Positions 35,136 through 47,809 of a DNA stretch of 64,000 bases are shown piece by piece. Each line of letters opens with the position of its first letter. Positions within the stretch are counted from its first letter, which is position 1. Source of the DNA: Scatophagus argus (Eukaryota; Chordata; Actinopteri; Scatophagidae); contig NC_058499.1 of the NCBI RefSeq assembly GCF_020382885.2, forward strand, positions 20,321,872-20,385,871. Reading direction: 5' to 3'. The notes beneath the pieces were generated by a model. That model saw nothing but the letters and a program-made list of their open reading frames with translations. It was not told the DNA's origin and did no database searches. The position numbers were made by a program, and so were the translations under genes.

Positions 35136-36449
35136 CCAGAGTTTTTCTTTGGTAAAGAGTACGTGATAAATGGATGTCGATGAGAACTACATGAAATGAT
35201 GGACAGTCTCTGTGCTGCGTTTGCATTAATTAAGATACATTTTGATGACAGTTATTTTTTGTTTCCTCAGTACAGCATCTAACATTCAAGTTTCTCTCTG
35301 TCTTTTTAAAGCATGGAAATAAGAACTTGTAGAAGCTTAAAGGCTGAATGGTTTCTTAATATTAAGTGTAAACTTGCAAGATGTGTTTAAAAGGGGAGTG
35401 TTATTCTGGTCTGCACTGTGCACAGAATGCTGTGTAGAATATCTAAACCTGCACACAGGAATGCCACTAACAAGGTCATCTTAAATTTGGGTGTACCAGC
35501 ACATTCCCCTGTACAGATCGTTTGGAGTGTTAAAAAATGAAAATATAAACCTGAGTTCACTGCAGTGTTTGTACTTTGAAGTGTGGGCTGCACATAACAT
35601 GACAGCATGGCATGGAGGAAGAACTTCAAGTTAGAACTGGAGTCTGTATGATTGGAAAGAAACCAGTAAGACAAGCCAGATTTTGAAAGTATCCAGCTGA
35701 AAAACAATCCCATTCCTTCCCCTCAGGTCTCCTTCTAAAGCTGCTCCCCCAAACATCACATTGTTGAAAAGAGATCCCAGTGTTGACTCTGGTTTGAATT
35801 CTTGCTTTATCCGACCTCTTTCTGGATTTAGCCTTTTCTCTTATTGTCTTGCTTTATTCAGTAGTGCAAGCTGTTGTAGCTACTGTAGGTAGAACTGGAA
35901 ATTCTGGCTGCACTTTCTCTGTCATTCTGAGAAACTAGCTCACTGTAGCTTTAGCAGTTACAGCAAATATCTGCCTGGTTGCTGTGGAAGACTGTGGTCA
36001 TGCACCTGGGCAGAGTGCACACATTTACATATTTGATTTATTTATTACTGTTGGGATGTTAAGACTTTCTACAGATACAGCAAAAAAATGTTTCCAAAAT
36101 ACATGTTAGAGCCAAAAGATTTAAAGTCATATTTATGACAACTACAGGGCTTACAGAATGGTCAGTCGCAGTTCAAAATAGAGCTGCAATGACTGATCAG
36201 GTAGCTGACTGAAAAATGACTGACATGATTGATAATCGATTCATAGTTAAAAACTACTTTTCTTTTGAACAAAAAAATCAAACATTGGCTGGTTCCACCT
36301 TCTTAAAAGTGGCAGAACTGACACTGTCTAATGAAGATACTTTAACCACCGTCTGTAAAAAGTAAAACATTTATAAAGGATTATATATACTGTACGTCAG
36401 TTTATATTTATACAGACAAAACTTAGTGTGCATACACATATATGTGCGA
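35136..36449. other. Intergenic or klhl36 distal 3' UTR
   Basis: No frame resembles a protein. It lies between convergent klhl36 (plus) and the first reductase copy (minus), so it may hold the ends of both transcripts. Confidence 0.4.
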
Positions 36450-36726
36450 CATCACAAGGATGAATGCTTACAGTCCAACACCTGGTTGAAAACACACCCT
36501 GTGCGCTGCTATTGGCTGAGAGCTGCGAAACTCTGATCAAATTAAATAAAGACAGAAGGCTCAGAGCTCGTATCGCCAAACACTTGGTGGGTTGTACGTG
36601 ACGATCGAGAGGGATTATTTTTGTAAATCTGTATGTTGTTTTCTTAGGAATATATATTAGTCATTTTAATATTCAATATTAGTCATTTTGCCTTGTGAAA
36701 TAAAACAATAAACAAACATATAGTAT

Positions 36727-36732
36727 TTTATT
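36727..36732 (-). terminator. Candidate poly(A) signal of reductase copy 1
   Basis: AATAAA on the minus strand, about 285 bp past the stop codon. It is conserved in position in copies 2 and 3. Confidence 0.55.
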
Positions 36733-37016
36733 CATAATAGAAAGGCATTTAAAAAGTAAGCTTTCCATCAGCTTTTGGAAAAATAGAAAAGAACTTATTA
36801 ATGTCCTGGAATTTGTTCATCACATTTATTACATTCATAGTCGAAGACTTCACATTTGTCTTCACCTTCACATTTCATCATTATTAGGTAAACAAGTCAA
36901 TGTTAAATTACATTGTTTGATACTGTAGGTAGCCTGCATGAAGCTGAAGTCTGGCTGATGTTTATGGTATTAGTAGATGCAGTTTGCTGTCTTTTCCCTC
37001 CACTCCGCTGGCAGCC

Positions 37017-40000
37017 TCACACGAAGGGGTAGTACGGATGAGACTTGATTCTGACAAACAGAAAAGCAGCAACAACTGTGAAAATGCTGCACCTTGCAGA
37101 CAACTGCTGCTCTAATGTCTGTGTGTTGACTCACTCATCAAGTACGCAGGCTTTCCACCCTCGGTCCAGTCCTCTCAGCGCTCCCATGTCTTCTTCAGTC
37201 AGACTGAACTCAAAGATCTGCACGAAACATCACCAGCATTGATACAGATCACACGTCTAGTCACATAACTAACGAGCTGCTAGAATTGTTGAAATAAAAC
37301 AAACAAAAAAGATGGCCGTTTGTATCTTATTCATTATTAATGACCAATCAACTATTGATTAAATAAAACACATAGAAGATTTTTTTTTTTTACCTTTGTG
37401 TTTTCAAGAATGTGATGAGGCTTGTCACTCTTAGGGATGACTGCAGTACCCTGCTGCACATGGTACCTCAGCAACACCTGGAAGAACATCGCTGTTACTG
37501 GCAAAGGAATACACACACATAAACACATTTACAGTGGACTGACTCACACGGACCTGTGCAGGGCTACGTTTGTGCTTCTTGGCTATATCTTCTACGACTG
37601 GGTCCTCCAGGAGCTTATGTGGATCAGTGTCTCCTCTGAACCTAAGACAAAGACAAAGCACTGCATTTTTATTTCAAGACTCAGAAGTTTTGATGGAGAG
37701 CGATAGCAAGTTACATCACACTCATCGCTCAGTACTTCTTTCAAATGATACTGCATTCGACTTCAATCTGCATCAGAAACATTAAAGAACCTCACCTACC
37801 ATCTGCAGTCAGCTGGACTTGTATCAAGCCTGATGAGCTTTAAGTGTCTATATGTTTAAACTACTTCTTACTGAACTTGGGCTCAGAGGTTGTAGATGAG
37901 ATAAGTAAGCTCACAAAGGGAGTAAATCCCATAGCATAACAATGAGGCTAGGGGTTGTGAGATCTCCTGCCCCAATAACTTCACAAAGTCACACAAGATC
38001 CTTAACAACATCCAAAGTTCTTAAGTCCACAAGGAGAAGCTAAAACCAGTAGAAAACACCACTCGCGGAATCAAAGTCTGTATATGCTTTCACCAATTAG
38101 TAGTTTGAGGTGAGTTTCTAAATGTTCTCCATGAATCAGAGAGTGACCTCTGTGCATGACCACACCTAAGTTTATGAAATCAACAGAAACATCCAGGATT
38201 TTTGATTCTTTTATAACAAGTGGAAAATTGTGAGTCATACTGTGTGTCTTACAGCTCTTGGGGTCTCTCAGGTGAGCCAAAGGGGCTGTAGGCAGTCAGG
38301 GCAATGTTCTTGGATTTACAGAACTCTATCATCTCTTTCTGCACAAAATAGGGGTGCAGCTCCACCTATGAATGATATAACATCAAATAAAAGGGGAGCA
38401 CATATGGATGCTCATGGAGACAGTTTGGTAAGTGATGTACAATGCCATATGACGCCCTGTATCATATCATTGTTTGACCCTTAGTATGGTGTCATAACAT
38501 GGTGTCTCGCTGTTCGGTGTTTTTAACAGTCTTGCTCTACAGGTTGAAACACTGATTTCTTGCCCAAAAATGAAAGTATATTTTATGAGTCCAAAGGGTA
38601 TCAGGATATAAGACTTTCTTGAATAAACAGAGTCCTATGTGGGTCAAGAAAGGAGCTATATATGTACTACCTGATTGACAGCAGGAGGCACCCTGCACAC
38701 AGCAAGAAGTCTCTCCAGCTGCAGGATGCTGAAGTTGGACACGCCGATGCTCTTCACCTTCCCTGAGGCTTGCAGGGCTTCCATCCCCTGTAAACACAGC
38801 AACAGACAGTGATGGTAAACACATATCTACCATCCACTCTAAAAGGCTCACAGATATGTAGTTTAATCGAAACTAATTTTTAAACTCGTGCCATTGAAAC
38901 AGAGAGAGTGCATGAGTTCTTACCCTCCACACATCTATATAGTCTATGTCAGAGGTCAGTATTTTTCCATCCTTCTTTGGGAAAAGCTCATCCCCCATTT
39001 TCTAAGAAGAAATACAAAGTTACAGTCAAAACAAATGCTTATTTGTTATTTTGCAAATTTAAAAAACATATCACGCCAGCAATTACTATAACCTGTGCAA
39101 AGTGAAATTTTGATGGCAATGAATAATGACATCAAATTTAAAAAAGTTGCTCATAGTCCAATTTTTTTTCCAATTTTTCGCAGGCAGCTGTTTTCAGTTC
39201 TGATGAACTTTGATAAATTCACTGACTGTACATTATCTGCCCAGCCATGAACAGCAGACAAGCTAGCAACTAGCACATCAATTAAATATTTAGGTGGTTA
39301 AGATGTAAATATTTATTTATACCTTTATGGAGACAAAAACAGTGTTAATGCTGAATTAATATTTGTTGGGTGGATATAGAAACACAACTCCAGTGGGACG
39401 GCCATGTGCCTCGTTGTCAGCAATCGTTGGCTAATATGTTAGCTGTAACTTGACAACCATTAACATCATAAAGCTAGCTTGGTGCAGAGGGTTTCTGGTC
39501 ATTGATGTTCCAAAATCATGTGATGCAGCTTTAAACATTTACTGTCACATCAGAGCCTTGGTTAATGGTCTTTACAGCCTATACCAGCTCCAGTCAGATT
39601 TTTTCTAGCCTTTGCTAAGGACCAATGAGATTAGGGACAGTAACATTTGAATCCTGCCACATTATTTTGGATGTTACATTCAACCTTTAAGCCAACAGGG
39701 AAATGCACAAGGTAAAGATCCAGGTAGTCCAACTGGAGATTATTCAGGGACTTGTTCAGGCACACAGGGATGTCCTCAGGGGCATGATGGGTGCACCACA
39801 GCTATTAAAATAATAAAAAAGAACAGGAGAGTTAACAGCAAAATATAATAGAATAACATAAATAATATATAAAGCAACATATCGAGCAATAAAAGGCTTC
39901 ATAAATCTGAGTGCTTGTGCATGTACAAAATATCTTGATATGTGACACTATTTTCTTTTGATAACTAAAAGGTTTATTTGAATAAGTCAGAAAACATGAA

Positions 40001-41499
40001 AAAGCCCCTTTTCATCTATCTGTAACATTCAGTTTGTCCACTTTCAAGCATGACATTTGGTGTCACAGCTGGATTTGTTTTTTTTTTCCTAACTTTTGCA
40101 GTTCAACAAAGGACACAAATGAGATGTAATTCCTCTCCTCATATTTCACCATGGCTGTCCTCTAACACCTGCTGTCCTCAGCACTCACCTTACTGACAAT
40201 GAACATGTCCTGGCGTCTGATGATGCCCTGCTGCATCTTGCATTGCAGAGCCTTGCCAATATCAGTCTCATTGCCGTAACTGTAAGCGGTGTCTATGTGG
40301 CGGTAGCCAGCTGCAATCGCAGTTTCTACTGCACCCTGGGCTGAGGTGTGGGGAAGATGGGAGGACTGCAACAAGTAAATCATTTTTAAATGGACCATTA
40401 ACTCTCTGTCTCTTCAATCCGACCCAGATGTACTGTTTACAATACAAAGTGTACTGTGGATGGTTTAACAGAGGCTCGCCGTATTCTCAGATATTATCTG
40501 TTTTTGGTGATTTTGTTAATATGGTAATGATACAGTACTGTAGTGTGTTTCAAGAAATACTGATTCACTTATTTACTTTCTTGCTGCGAGTTAGATGAGA
40601 CGATTGAAACCACTTTTGTCTGTCTAATGCCACAGTCAGCAGCTGGTTAACTTTGCTTAGTGTAAACACTGGACTAAGTCTTGTGAAATGGTAACAAATT
40701 TTCCCAAGTAACAGGCCTCAACATAACTACCGTTAAACCTAATCTAAGCTAACCAGTTGTTGCTTCACATCTAGCAGACGGACTTGAGAAAGTTGTCAAT
40801 TTTCACATTTAACTCCAAGCAAGAAAGCAAATAAGAGTAGTTTAATATACACACTCTGCACATCATGCAGAGACACAAACACCCAAACAGATAGATAAAG
40901 TAAAATCATGAAGTCATTCCACATGCTCTGCATATGGCTTCTGCATATTATATATAGATCTCTGTGTGGAGTTTTTGGTTCAGTAGCAACAGATGGTCTT
41001 GGGGTTCAAGGTCTGAAAATTCATTGCAGCATATCAGATAATATCATATCAGATTTATAGTCAAGTCAAGGTTGTAAACTCTGTCTACAAAGTCTACAAG
41101 AGAGTCACACACTCATTTGTTAAAACCATCCAATAACACAAACATAAAAATGAAAAGTAGCTGTTTCACAGGAAGTTATTTGCTGTTGACATTTGAACAG
41201 TATGAGGGCCAGTAATCTGCCAATCAGAAATACTTTCCAGTATTTTAGTTGTCTCCTTAGGCAGACTTCATTCAGTAAATACTATTTTACCTAAAATGTA
41301 TTCATTTTAAAAACATACATAACAAACATATTTTATGCAAGAAAACAAACTGATGACAACTAGATTCATTACAGTATAAGGCATGTATATGAATGAGTGT
41401 CGAGGCTACCTTCCATGTCCCCAGACCCAAAACTGGCATTCGTGTGCCATCATTCAGCTCTATGGTCCTGGCCACCTGTGTGTCCTCCATGGAGTACAT
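37017..41499 (-). CDS. Aldo-keto reductase family 1 protein, copy 1
   Basis: Ten coding exons: 41499-41410, 40365-40189, 39801-39685, 39001-38924, 38787-38671, 38365-38253, 37641-37554, 37477-37394, 37217-37135 and 37050-37017. All are in phase: 981 nt, 326 residues, usual for AKR1 enzymes. The NADPH-dependent barrel is complete. The catalytic tetrad is Asp55 and Tyr60 ([11 protein letters not shown]), Lys89 (IVSK) and His122 (LVHFP). [22 protein letters not shown] and IPKS (cofactor phosphate loop) follow, and the C-terminus ends HPYYPFV. The usual Trp of HWP is Phe here. A splice-acceptor-like TTTTCTTCTGCAG seven bases before the ATG implies an upstream noncoding exon. The second Met (MEDTQ) is an alternative start. 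By family it reduces aldehydes or ketones in the cytosol, but the substrate is unknown. AKR1A and AKR1B are the closest human groups by eye. Confidence 0.93.
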
Positions 41500-41898
41500 T
41501 TAACCACTGCAGAAGAAAAGCAAAATGAGAGCCTCAGCACACACTTGCTGCACACACCAGCACACTGTCAGAGCTTTCCTCTTCCTCTTTTTCCCCCTCA
41601 AAGTGCAGCTGCTGAGTCAACGTCCTTTTTCCTTGCTGAGTTTATATCTCTGTTTCATGTGTGTCTTTCCTGCTGTCTCTCCTCTTTCTTCCCCTCTCAC
41701 TCTTTCTTTCTGTCCCTCTTCTCGTCTTATCAGTGCAGTGGTTAATTATTGGACAACACACAAAGTACTTCACCACCACCAAGTATTTATGCGTATACTT
41801 AGTAGGTGAGGAGGAGCATGTTGCAAAGGTCACTCTTCTCATAGGGGTAGTAGTGTACACACACACAGAGATAAACATACACCCACACTCTCTCTCTC

Positions 41899-41901
<3 letters not shown>

Positions 41902-41945
<44 letters not shown>
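41902..41945. repeat. CA microsatellite, unit 1 (22 repeats)
   Basis: Twenty-two CA units lie upstream of reductase copy 1. The same locus in unit 2 has 21 units and in unit 3 has 19, one of the few visible differences among the right ends of the units. Confidence 0.95.
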
Positions 41946-41947
<2 letters not shown>

Positions 41948-42130
41948 CAGGGTCACATTGTAAGAAAAATCTGATGTAACATTTTCATTTCAACATTAGA
42001 TGGAGATATTGTATCACTGTTCTGTGCAGCGACAAAACAAATGCTGCAGATCTGAAGTAAAATGATTTAGTGATATATCAGTGACCAATCTTCAAATATT
42101 AAATTACACGTTACAATGGAGGGTTGATTT

Positions 42131-42228
42131 GCCGATAGTGACGCTGGCAAAACTCCCTGATCCGACCACAAGCCTCCAGCATCATCTCCTCTGGCACCGT
42201 CACCACAATGCGTCATGTGTTAGGATAC
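42131..42228 (-). pseudogene. Fragment of tat terminal coding exon, junction 1
   Basis: These 98 bp align without gaps to 55462-55559 inside the last coding exon of tat, with six differences (about 94% identity). The final tat codons and stop are missing, and the start of the exon is lost. One of the changes places a TGA in the tat frame, just after codons for Y-P-N-T. It is a dead exon piece carried by the tandem duplication, sitting between reductase copies 1 and 2. Confidence 0.95.
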
Positions 42229-42488
42229 ACCGGATCAGCAACATCAGCAGGATGCATGCTTACAGTCCGACACCTGGTTGAAAACACACCCTGTGTGCTG
42301 TTATTGGCCGAGAGCTATAAAACTCTCAGCAAATTAAACAAATAAAGACAGAAGGCTCAAGAGCTCGTATCGCCAAACACTTGGTCGAGAGGGATTATTT
42401 TTGTAAATCTGTATGTTGTTTTCTTAGGAATATATATTAGTCATTTTGCCTTGTGAAATAAAACAATACTCAAACAAACATATAGTAT

Positions 42489-42494
42489 TTTATT
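42489..42494 (-). terminator. Candidate poly(A) signal of reductase copy 2
   Basis: AATAAA on the minus strand, at the same relative place as in copy 1. Confidence 0.55.
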
Positions 42495-42796
42495 CAAAAT
42501 AGAAAGGCATTTAAAAAGTAAGCTTTCCATCAGTTTTTGACAAAATAGAAAAGAGCTTATGAATGTCCTGGAATTTGTTCATCACATTTATTACATTCAT
42601 AGTCGAAGACAGAGTCTTCTTCATAGTCTTCATATTTGTCTTCACCTTCACATTTCATCATTATTAGGTAAACAAGTCAATGTTAAATTACATTGTTTGA
42701 TACTGTAGGTAGCCTGCATGAAGCTGAAGTCTGGTTGATGTTTATGGTATTAGTAAATGCAGTTTGCTGTCTTTTCCCTCCACTCCGCTGGCAGCC

Positions 42797-45700
42797 TCAC
42801 ACGAAGGGGTAGTACGGATGAGACTTGATTCTGACAAACAGAAAAGCAGCAACAACTGTGAAAATGCTGCACCTTGCAGACAACTGCTGCTCCAATGTCT
42901 GTGTGTTGACTCACTCATCAAGCTCATCGGCTTTCCACCCTCGGTCCAGTCCTCTCAGCGCTCCCATGTCTTCTTCAGTCAGGCTGAAGTCAAAGATCTG
43001 CACGAAACATCAACAGCATTGATACAGATCACACATCTAGTCACATAACTAACGAGTTGCTAGAATTGTTGAAATAAAACAAACAAAAAAAAATGGCCGT
43101 TTGTATCTTATTCATTATTAATGATCAATCAACTATTGATTACATAAAGCACACAGAAGATTTTTTTTTTTACCTTTGTGTTTTCAAGAATGTGATGAGG
43201 CTTGTCACTCTTAGGGATGACTGCAATACCCTGCTGTACATGGTACCTCAGCAACACCTGGAAGAATGTCGCTGTTACTGGCAAAGGAATACACACACAT
43301 AAACACATTTACAGTGGACTGACTCACACGGACCTGTGCAGGGCTACGTTTGTGCTTCTTGGCTATATCTGCTACGACTGGGTCCTCCAGTATCTTATGT
43401 GGATCAGTGTCTCCTTTGATCCTAAGACAAAGACAGAGCATCGCATTTTTATTTCAGGACTCAGACGTTTCGATGGAGAGCGATAGTAAATTCCATCACA
43501 CTCATTGCTCAGTCTGCATCAGAAACATTAAAGAACCTCACCTACCATCTGCAGTCAGCTGGACTTGTATCAAGCCTGATGAGCTTTAAGTGTCTATATG
43601 TTTAAACTACTTATTACTGAACTTGGGCTCAGAGGTTGTAGTTGAGATAAGTAAGCTCACAAAGGGAGTAAATCCCATAGCATAACAATGAGGCTAGGGG
43701 TTGTGAGATCTCCTGCCCCAATAACTTCACAAAATCAGACAAGATCCTTAACAACATCCAAAGTTCTTAAGTCCACAAGGAGAAGCTAAAACCAGTAGAA
43801 AACACCACTCTCGGAATCAAAGTCTGTATATGCTTTCACAAATTAGTAGTTTGAGGTGAGTTTCTAAATGTTCTCCATGAATCAGAGAGTGACCTCTGTG
43901 CATGACCACGCCTAAGTTTATGAAACATCCAGGATTCTTTTATAACCAGTGGAAAATTGTGAGTCATACTGTGTGTCTTACAGCTCTGGGGGCCTCTCAG
44001 GTGAGCCAAAGGGGCTGTAGGCAGTCAGGGCAATGTTCTTGGATTTACAGAACTCTATCATCTCTTTCTGCACAAAATAGGGGTGCAGCTCCACCTATGA
44101 ATGATATAACATCAAATAAAAGGGGAGCACATATGGATGCTCATGGAGACAGTTTGGTAAGTGATGTACAATGCCATATGACGCCCTGTATCATATCATT
44201 GTTTGACCCTTAGTATGGTGTCATAACATGGTGTCTCGCTGTTCGGTGTTTTTAACAGTCTTGTTCTACAGGTTGAAACACTGATTTCTTGCCCAAAAAT
44301 GAAAGTATATTTTATGAGTCCAAAGGGTATCAGGATATAAGACTTTCTTGAATGAACAGAGTCCTATGTGGGTCAAGAAAGGAGCTATATATGTACTACC
44401 TGATTGACAGCAGGAGGCACCCTGCACACAGCAAGAAGTCTCTCCAGCTGCAGGATGCTGAAGTTGGACACGCCGATGCTCTTCACCTTCCCTGAGGCTT
44501 GCAGGGCTTCCATCCCCTGTAAACACAGCAACAGACAGTGATGGTAAACACATATCTACCATCCACTCTAAAAGGCTCACAGATATGTAGTTTAATCGAA
44601 ACAAATTTTTAAACTCGTGCCATTGAAACAGAGAGAGTGCATGAGTTCTTACCCTCCACACATCTATATAGTCTATGTCAGAGGTCAGTATTTTTCCATC
44701 CTTCTTTGGGAAAAGCTCATCACCCATTTTCTAAGAAGAAATACAAAGTTACAGTCAAAACAAATGCTTATTTGTAATTTTGCAAAATATTTTGCCAGCA
44801 ATTACTATAACCTGTGCAAAGTGAAATTTTGATGGCAATGAATAATGACATTTAATTTAAACAAGTTGCTCATAGTGTCCAACCCAGAGTTAACGTTGCT
44901 GCTTAGTGCAGATTTCAATTAGCTTCTTTTCGCTGAGTATGTTGGTTCTCTTGCTTGCACAGAAACTCTTTTGCAGCTTATACTAATTACCTGCATGAGA
45001 AAAAGGTTTTCATCCAATTTTTCACAGGCAGCTGTTTTCAGTTTTGATGAACTTTGATAAATTCACTGACTGTACATTATCTGCCCAGCCATGAACAGCA
45101 GACAAGCTAGCAACTAGCACATAAATTAAATATTTAGGTGGTTAAGATGTAGATATTTATTTATACCTTTGTGGAGACAAAAACAGTGTTAATGCTGAAT
45201 TAATATTTGTTGGGTGGATATAGAAACACAACTCCAGTGGGACGGCCATGTGCCTCGTTGTCAGCAATCGTTGGCTAATATGTTAGCTGTAACTTCACAA
45301 CCATTAACATCATAAAGCTAGCTTGGTGCAGAGGGTTTCTGGTCATTGATGTTCCAAAATCATGTGATGCAGCTTTAAACATTTACTGTCACATCAGAGC
45401 CTTGGTTAATGGTCTTTACAGCCTATACCAGCTCCAGTCAGATTTTTTCTAGCCTTTGCTAAGGACCAATGAGATTAGGGACAGTAACATTTGAATCCTG
45501 CCACATTATTTTGGATGTTACATCAGAATCAGAATCATATTTTTTTTTTTTTTTGTCTAGAGGGGAAATTCTTTGTTGTACAGATATTGCACTTGCAGTT
45601 TTCCCAACCAAGAAAGAAAGTGAAAGATATAAAAATAGGATAAACAGCAAGATTACATTCAACCTTGAAGCCAACAGGGAAATGCACAAGGTAAAGATCC

Positions 45701-47363
45701 AGGTAGTCCAACTGGAGATCATTCAGGGACTTGTTCAGGCACACAGGGATGTCCTCAGGGGCATGATGGGTGCACCACAGCTATTAAAATAAAATACAGA
45801 ACAGGAGAGTTAACAGCAAAATATAATAGAATAACATAAATAATATATAAAGCAACATATCGAGCAATAAAAGGCTTCATAAATCTGAGTGTTTGTGCAT
45901 GTACAAAATATGTTGATATGTGACACTATTTTCTTTTGATAACTAAAAGGTTTATTTGAATAAGTCAGAAAACATCAAAAAGCCCCTTTTCATCTATCTG
46001 TCACACTCAGTTTGTCCACTTTCAAGCATGACACAGCTGGATTTGTTTTTTTTCTAACTTTTGCAGTTCAACAAAGAACACAAATGAGATGTAATTCCTC
46101 TCCTCATATTTCACCATGGCTGTCCTCTAACACCTGCTGTCCTCAGCACTCACCTTACTGACAATGAACATGTCCTGGCGTCTGATGATGCCCTGCTGCA
46201 TCTTGCATTGCAGAGCCTTGCCAATATCAGTCTCATTGCCGTAACTGTAAGCGGTGTCTATGTGGCGGTAGCCAGCTGCAATCGCAGTTTCTACTGCACC
46301 CTGGGCTGAGGTGTGGGGAAGATGGGAGGACTGCAACAAGTAAATCATTTTTAAATGGACCATTAACTCTCTGTCTCTTCAATCCGACCCAGATGTACTG
46401 TTTACAATACAAAGTGTACTGTGGATGGTTTAACAGAGGCTCGCCGTATTCTCAGATATTATCTGTTTTGGTGATTTTGTTAATATGGTAATGATACAGT
46501 ACTGTAGTGTGTTTCAAGAAATACTGATTCACTTATTTACTTTCTTGCTGCGAGTTAGATGAGACGATTGAAACCACTTTTGTCTGTCTAATGCCACAGC
46601 CAGCAGCTGGTTAACTTTGCTTAGTGTAAACACTGGACTAAGTCTTGTGAAATGGTAACAAATTTTCCCAAGTAACAGGTCTCAACATAACCACCGTTAA
46701 ACATTAAACCGGACTTGAGAAAGTTGTCAATTTTCACATTTAACTCCAAGCAAGAAAGCAAATAAGAGTAGTATAATATACACAAACACCCAGACAGATA
46801 GATAAAGTAAAATCATGAAGTCATTCCACATGCTCTGTATATGGCTTCTGCATACTATCTCTATGTGGAGTTTTTGAGTGGAGTTCAGTAGCAACAGATG
46901 GTCTTGGGGTTCAAGGTTGCAAACTCTGTCAAGGTTGTAAACTCTGTCTACAAAGTCTGTAAGAAAGTCACACACTCATTTGTTAAAACCATCCAATAAC
47001 ACAAACATAAAAATGAAAAGTAGCTGTTTCACAGGAAGTTATTTGCTGTTGACATTTGAACAGTATGAGGGCCAGTAATCTGCCAATCAGAAATACTTTC
47101 CAGTATTTTTAGTTGTCTCCTTGGGCAGACTTCATTCAGTAAATACTATTTTACCTAAAATGTATTCATTTTAAAAACATACATAACAAACATATTTTAT
47201 GCAAGAAAACAAACTGATGACAACTGGATTCATGACAGTATAAGGCATGTATATGAATGAGTGTCGAGGCTACCTTCCATGTCCCCAGACCCAAAACTGG
47301 CATTCGTGTGCCATCATTCAGCTCTATGGTCCTGGCCACCTGTGTGTCCTCCATGGAGTACAT
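42797..47363 (-). CDS. Aldo-keto reductase family 1 protein, copy 2
   Basis: Ten coding exons: 47363-47274, 46330-46154, 45780-45664, 44730-44653, 44516-44400, 44094-43982, 43421-43334, 43257-43174, 42997-42915 and 42830-42797. It is intact, with 326 residues and the same catalytic tetrad as copy 1 (Asp55, Tyr60, Lys89, His122). Eleven residues differ from copy 1: two in exon 3 (NDLQ, PVGFK) and the rest in exons 6 to 9 (for example [33 protein letters not shown]). Exons 1, 2, 4 and 5 encode the same residues. Intron 3 carries an extra 135-bp repeat six bases from a weak donor. The right spacer (to the tat fragment) is only about 630 bp, so its promoter may differ from that of copy 3. Confidence 0.93.
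45524..45658. mobile_element. 135-bp repeat insertion in intron 3 of copy 2
   Basis: Compared with copy 1, an extra block starting CAGAATCAGAATCAT and a T run interrupts intron 3. It is flanked by TTACAT at 45518-45523 and 45653-45658, a probable 6-bp target duplication. It contains AGGGGAAATTC, a word of a short repeat widespread in fish. The block ends only five to six bases inside the intron from the exon 3 donor (AAG|GTTGAA). It was acquired after copy 1 split from the ancestor of copies 2 and 3. Confidence 0.85.
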
Positions 47364-47762
47364 TTAACCACTGCAGAAGAAAAGCAAAATGAGAGCCTCA
47401 GCACACACTTGCTGCACACACCAGCACACTGTCAGAGCTTTCCTCTTCCTCTTTTTCCCCCTCAAAGTGCAGCTGCTGAGTCAACGTCCTTTTTCCTTGC
47501 TGAGTTTATATCTCTGTTTCATGTGTGTCTTTCCTGCTGTCTCTCCTCTTTCTTCCCCTCTCACTCTTTCTTTCTGTCCCTCTTCTCGTCTTATCAGTGC
47601 AGTGGTTAATTATTGGACAACACACAAAGTACTTCACCACCACCAAGTATTTATGCGTATACTTAGTAGGTGAGGAGGAGCATGTTGCAAAGGTCACTCT
47701 TCTCATAGGGGTAGTAGTGTACACACACACAGAGATAAACATACACCCACACTCTCTCTCTC

Positions 47763-47765
<3 letters not shown>

Positions 47766-47807
<42 letters not shown>
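47766..47807. repeat. CA microsatellite, unit 2 (21 repeats)
   Basis: Twenty-one CA units, homologous to those at 41902 and 53626. Confidence 0.95.

Positions 47808-47809
<2 letters not shown>

Larger units (their letters stand above)
36450..42130 (-). repeat. Tandem duplication unit 1 (aldo-keto reductase)
   Basis: Homology to units 2 and 3 begins near 36450 ('ggatgaatgcttacagtcc') and runs to the junction with the tat exon fragment at 42131. This is the most diverged unit on its left and in its introns. Its right end (about 41300-42130) is nearly identical to the others. It lacks the 135-bp insertion in intron 3. Confidence 0.9.

Noticed and set aside
37796-37802. Possible 7-nt microexon (ATGGTAG) between exons 6 and 7 of the reductase, flanked by AG and GT
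   Set aside because: Joining exon 6 to exon 7 directly keeps the frame and gives the expected AKR sequence; a 7-nt exon would break it.
41642-41963. Frames of about 100-190 codons rich in HTHTHT or VCVCVC upstream of each reductase copy (also at 47506-47836 and 53109-53681)
   Set aside because: They read through CA microsatellites and pyrimidine-rich flanks, and the 190-codon version exists only because of a 2-bp difference in unit 3.
44266-44727. 153-codon frame in reductase copy 2 (and its twin at 50128)
   Set aside because: Only its first 25 codons (exon 4) and an internal piece in exon 5 are coding; the rest is intron read through.
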